NCBI GenBank assembly: GCA_023230265.1
Contig: JALNXR010000128.1
Coordinates: 1-6,299 of the forward strand
Reading direction: 5' to 3'
Origin: Bacteroidales bacterium
GTDB taxonomy: Bacteria; Bacteroidota; Bacteroidia; Bacteroidales; UBA932
Length of the DNA: 6,299 nucleotides
The position numbers were made by a program, and so were the translations under genes. How positions within the stretch are numbered: the first letter of the stretch is position 1; the number at the start of each line of letters is the position of its first letter. The notes below the pieces were generated by a model that saw only the letters and a program-made list of their open reading frames with translations, had not been told where the DNA came from and made no database searches. Below, piece after piece: positions 4,825-6,299 of the stretch.

Positions 4825-6299
4825 CTATTTTACAGCAAGTTCTGTCAATCTGTTTATTGCGGCAGAAAGCCCCTCGGGGTTTTTGCCTCCCGCACTGGCA
4901 AAGAAGTTCTGACCTCCTCCTCCGCCCTGAATATATTTAGCTGCCTCTTTAATATCCTTTGAGGCATTGTAGCCGTGGGCAACCAGATCGTTGGAATACA
5001 TCAGTGAGAGAGTGGCTTTGCCCTCAAATTCACTGCCGGCTATAAAGACAGTGTTCTCCACATCGCTTCTCAAGCCCAAAGCAACGGTTTTAACCAGCTC
5101 AGGGTGATACTCACCCTTTAGGATCAGTAGATTAATTCCATTTATACTTATTGCGTTTTCCAATAGTGATTTTCTGATACTTTCTGCTCTCTCTTTCATT
5201 GCACTCTCTACCTCCCTTCTGAAATCCTCATTCTCGGAGAGAAGTTTTTTAATTGCTCCGGAAAGGTTAGGGGTGTTTTTAAGCATCTGCCTGAGTTCCT
5301 TTATAGTATCTTCGTTATCGTTGCACACTTTCTCTGCATACTCGCCTGTTACGGCCTCAATTCTCCTCACTCCGGCAGCAATTGCCCCCTCAGAAACAAT
5401 TCTGAACAATCCTATGTTCCCTGTTGCAGATGTATGAGTTCCTCCGCAAAGCTCAATAGATTCATTGAACTTTATCACGCGCACCTTATCTCCGTATTTC
5501 TCCCCGAAGAGAGCCATTGCCCCCATCTCTCTGGCCTGTTCTATCTCCATCTCCCTGAACTCATCCCTTGGGGAATTATCTCGTATATATTTGTTTACAA
5601 GCTTTTCAACCCTTCTTATCTCCTCTTCACTCATTTTCTGATAGTGAGAAAAGTCGAACCTGAAGTAATCATAACTCACCAGAGATCCCTTTTGCTCAAT
5701 ATGACTGCCGAGAACCTCCCTCAAAGCCCTGTGAAGCAGATGGGTCGCAGTGTGGTTGTTGGCAGTGGAGACTCTTCTTGCCAAATCAATTCTTGCAATA
5801 AAAACAGAGCCCGGATCAGAGGGGAGAGTTTCGCAGATTTGAATAATCAGATTGTTCTCTTTGAGAGTGTTAAGGATTTCAACTCTCTCACCCTTTTCTG
5901 ATTCGATATAACCTGTGTCTCCAATTTGTCCTCCGCTCTCGGCGTAGAAGGGGGTTTTATCAAAAACCAGATGGTAATACTCCCGGTTTTTACTTTTTAC
6001 TTTACGATATCTCAATATCTTTACATCCGCCTCCGTTGAGTCGTATCCGACAAAGATTGTCTCAGGACCGCTGTTAACCCCAATCCAGTCTCCCTCTTCT
6101 GTTGAGGTGGCATTTCTGCTCCTCTCTTTCTGTTTCCCAAGCTCCTCTTCAAATCCTTTTATATCAACCTTATACCCTCTCTCTCTTGCAATAAGTTCAG
6201 TAAGATCAATGGGGAATCCATAGGTGTCATAGAGCAGAAATGCCTCATTGCCGGGGATTATCTTCTCTCCGGAGTACTTTTCCAAAAGTGATTCAGTAA
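4825..6299 (-). CDS. alaS: Alanyl-tRNA synthetase, C-terminal part (5' end beyond window)
   Basis: The frame is open through the right edge of the window and holds 490 whole codons, starting TESLLEKYSG and ending in TAG at 4827-4825. The usual length is about 870 residues, so the catalytic domain is outside. Numbered from the first whole codon here, GNEAFLLYDTYGFPIDLT (about 16-33) is the end of the tRNA-recognition region. TPFYAESGGQIGDTG (115-129) opens the editing domain that hydrolyses Ser- and Gly-tRNA(Ala). The zinc and editing residues are present: H182 and H186 in HTATH, and C284 and H288 in CGGTH. A helical linker (about 325-380) leads to the C-Ala domain, which carries the glycine-rich GGGGGQ at 458-463 and FFASAGGKNPEG. 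A TTG at 6285-6283 could be read as a start, but it is an internal Leu codon. The enzyme charges tRNA(Ala) in the cytosol and appears to head the minus-strand unit. Confidence 0.97.
   Translation of the reverse strand, partial: TESLLEKYSGEKIIPGNEAFLLYDTYGFPIDLTELIARERGYKVDIKGFEEELGKQKERSRNATSTEEGDWIGVNSGPETIFVGYDSTEADVKILRYRKVKSKNREYYHLVFDKTPFYAESGGQIGDTGYIESEKGERVEILNTLKENNLIIQICETLPSDPGSVFIARIDLARRVSTANNHTATHLLHRALREVLGSHIEQKGSLVSYDYFRFDFSHYQKMSEEEIRRVEKLVNKYIRDNSPRDEFREMEIEQAREMGAMALFGEKYGDKVRVIKFNESIELCGGTHTSATGNIGLFRIVSEGAIAAGVRRIEAVTGEYAEKVCNDNEDTIKELRQMLKNTPNLSGAIKKLLSENEDFRREVESAMKERAESIRKSLLENAISINGINLLILKGEYHPELVKTVALGLRSDVENTVFIAGSEFEGKATLSLMYSNDLVAHGYNASKDIKEAAKYIQGGGGGQNFFASAGGKNPEGLSAAINRLTELAVK

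Noticed and set aside
5434..5901. Long plus-strand open frame of 155 codons
   Set aside because: It lies wholly antisense to the editing-domain region of alaS, whose protein motifs are unmistakable. The shadow frame has no recognisable domain.
6283..6285. TTG as a start codon for a 486-residue protein
   Set aside because: The frame stays open to the window edge and the upstream codons (T-E-S-L) continue the AlaRS sequence, so this is an internal leucine of a truncated gene.

Overview
The window is an ordinary chromosomal housekeeping region, almost certainly from a member of the Bacteroidota (probably the order Bacteroidales). Four things point there. The GSCFA-family protein and the variants of thiamine pyrophosphokinase and alanyl-tRNA synthetase are of the Bacteroidota type. 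Most starts lack a Shine-Dalgarno sequence. The HU gene is preceded by a good match to the Bacteroidota promoter (-33 TTTG-like, -7 TAnnTTTG). Base composition is moderate to AT-rich.

Left, plus strand (1-1591): the last 40 codons of a probable epoxyqueuosine reductase gene (queG) are followed 30 bp later by a GSCFA-domain protein with SGNH-hydrolase-like motifs. A 147-bp AT-rich intergenic region then carries the HU promoter. The HU-family DNA-binding gene (hup) follows, and a strong intrinsic terminator closes this half.

Right, minus strand (6299-1632): four genes read toward the same terminator and look like one transcription unit. In order of transcription they are alaS (alanyl-tRNA synthetase, cut by the window edge), an LptF/LptG-family lipopolysaccharide transport permease, fmt (methionyl-tRNA formyltransferase) and thiN (thiamine pyrophosphokinase). 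The gaps are 12, 74 and 53 bp. The unit mixes translation (AlaRS, Fmt), outer-membrane LPS export and cofactor synthesis. It is best read as a growth-linked housekeeping operon, not a dedicated system.

The most unusual sequence is in the gap between the permease gene and fmt. It is a pentanucleotide microsatellite (CTCTT on plus, AAGAG in the mRNA) inside a 53-nt uninterrupted pyrimidine/purine tract, which forms most of the fmt leader. It could slip in length or form a triplex without changing either reading frame. I found no mobile element, CRISPR array, tRNA, rRNA or riboswitch. No stretch over 300 bases lacks a gene. I see no convincing evidence of a new multi-gene system.
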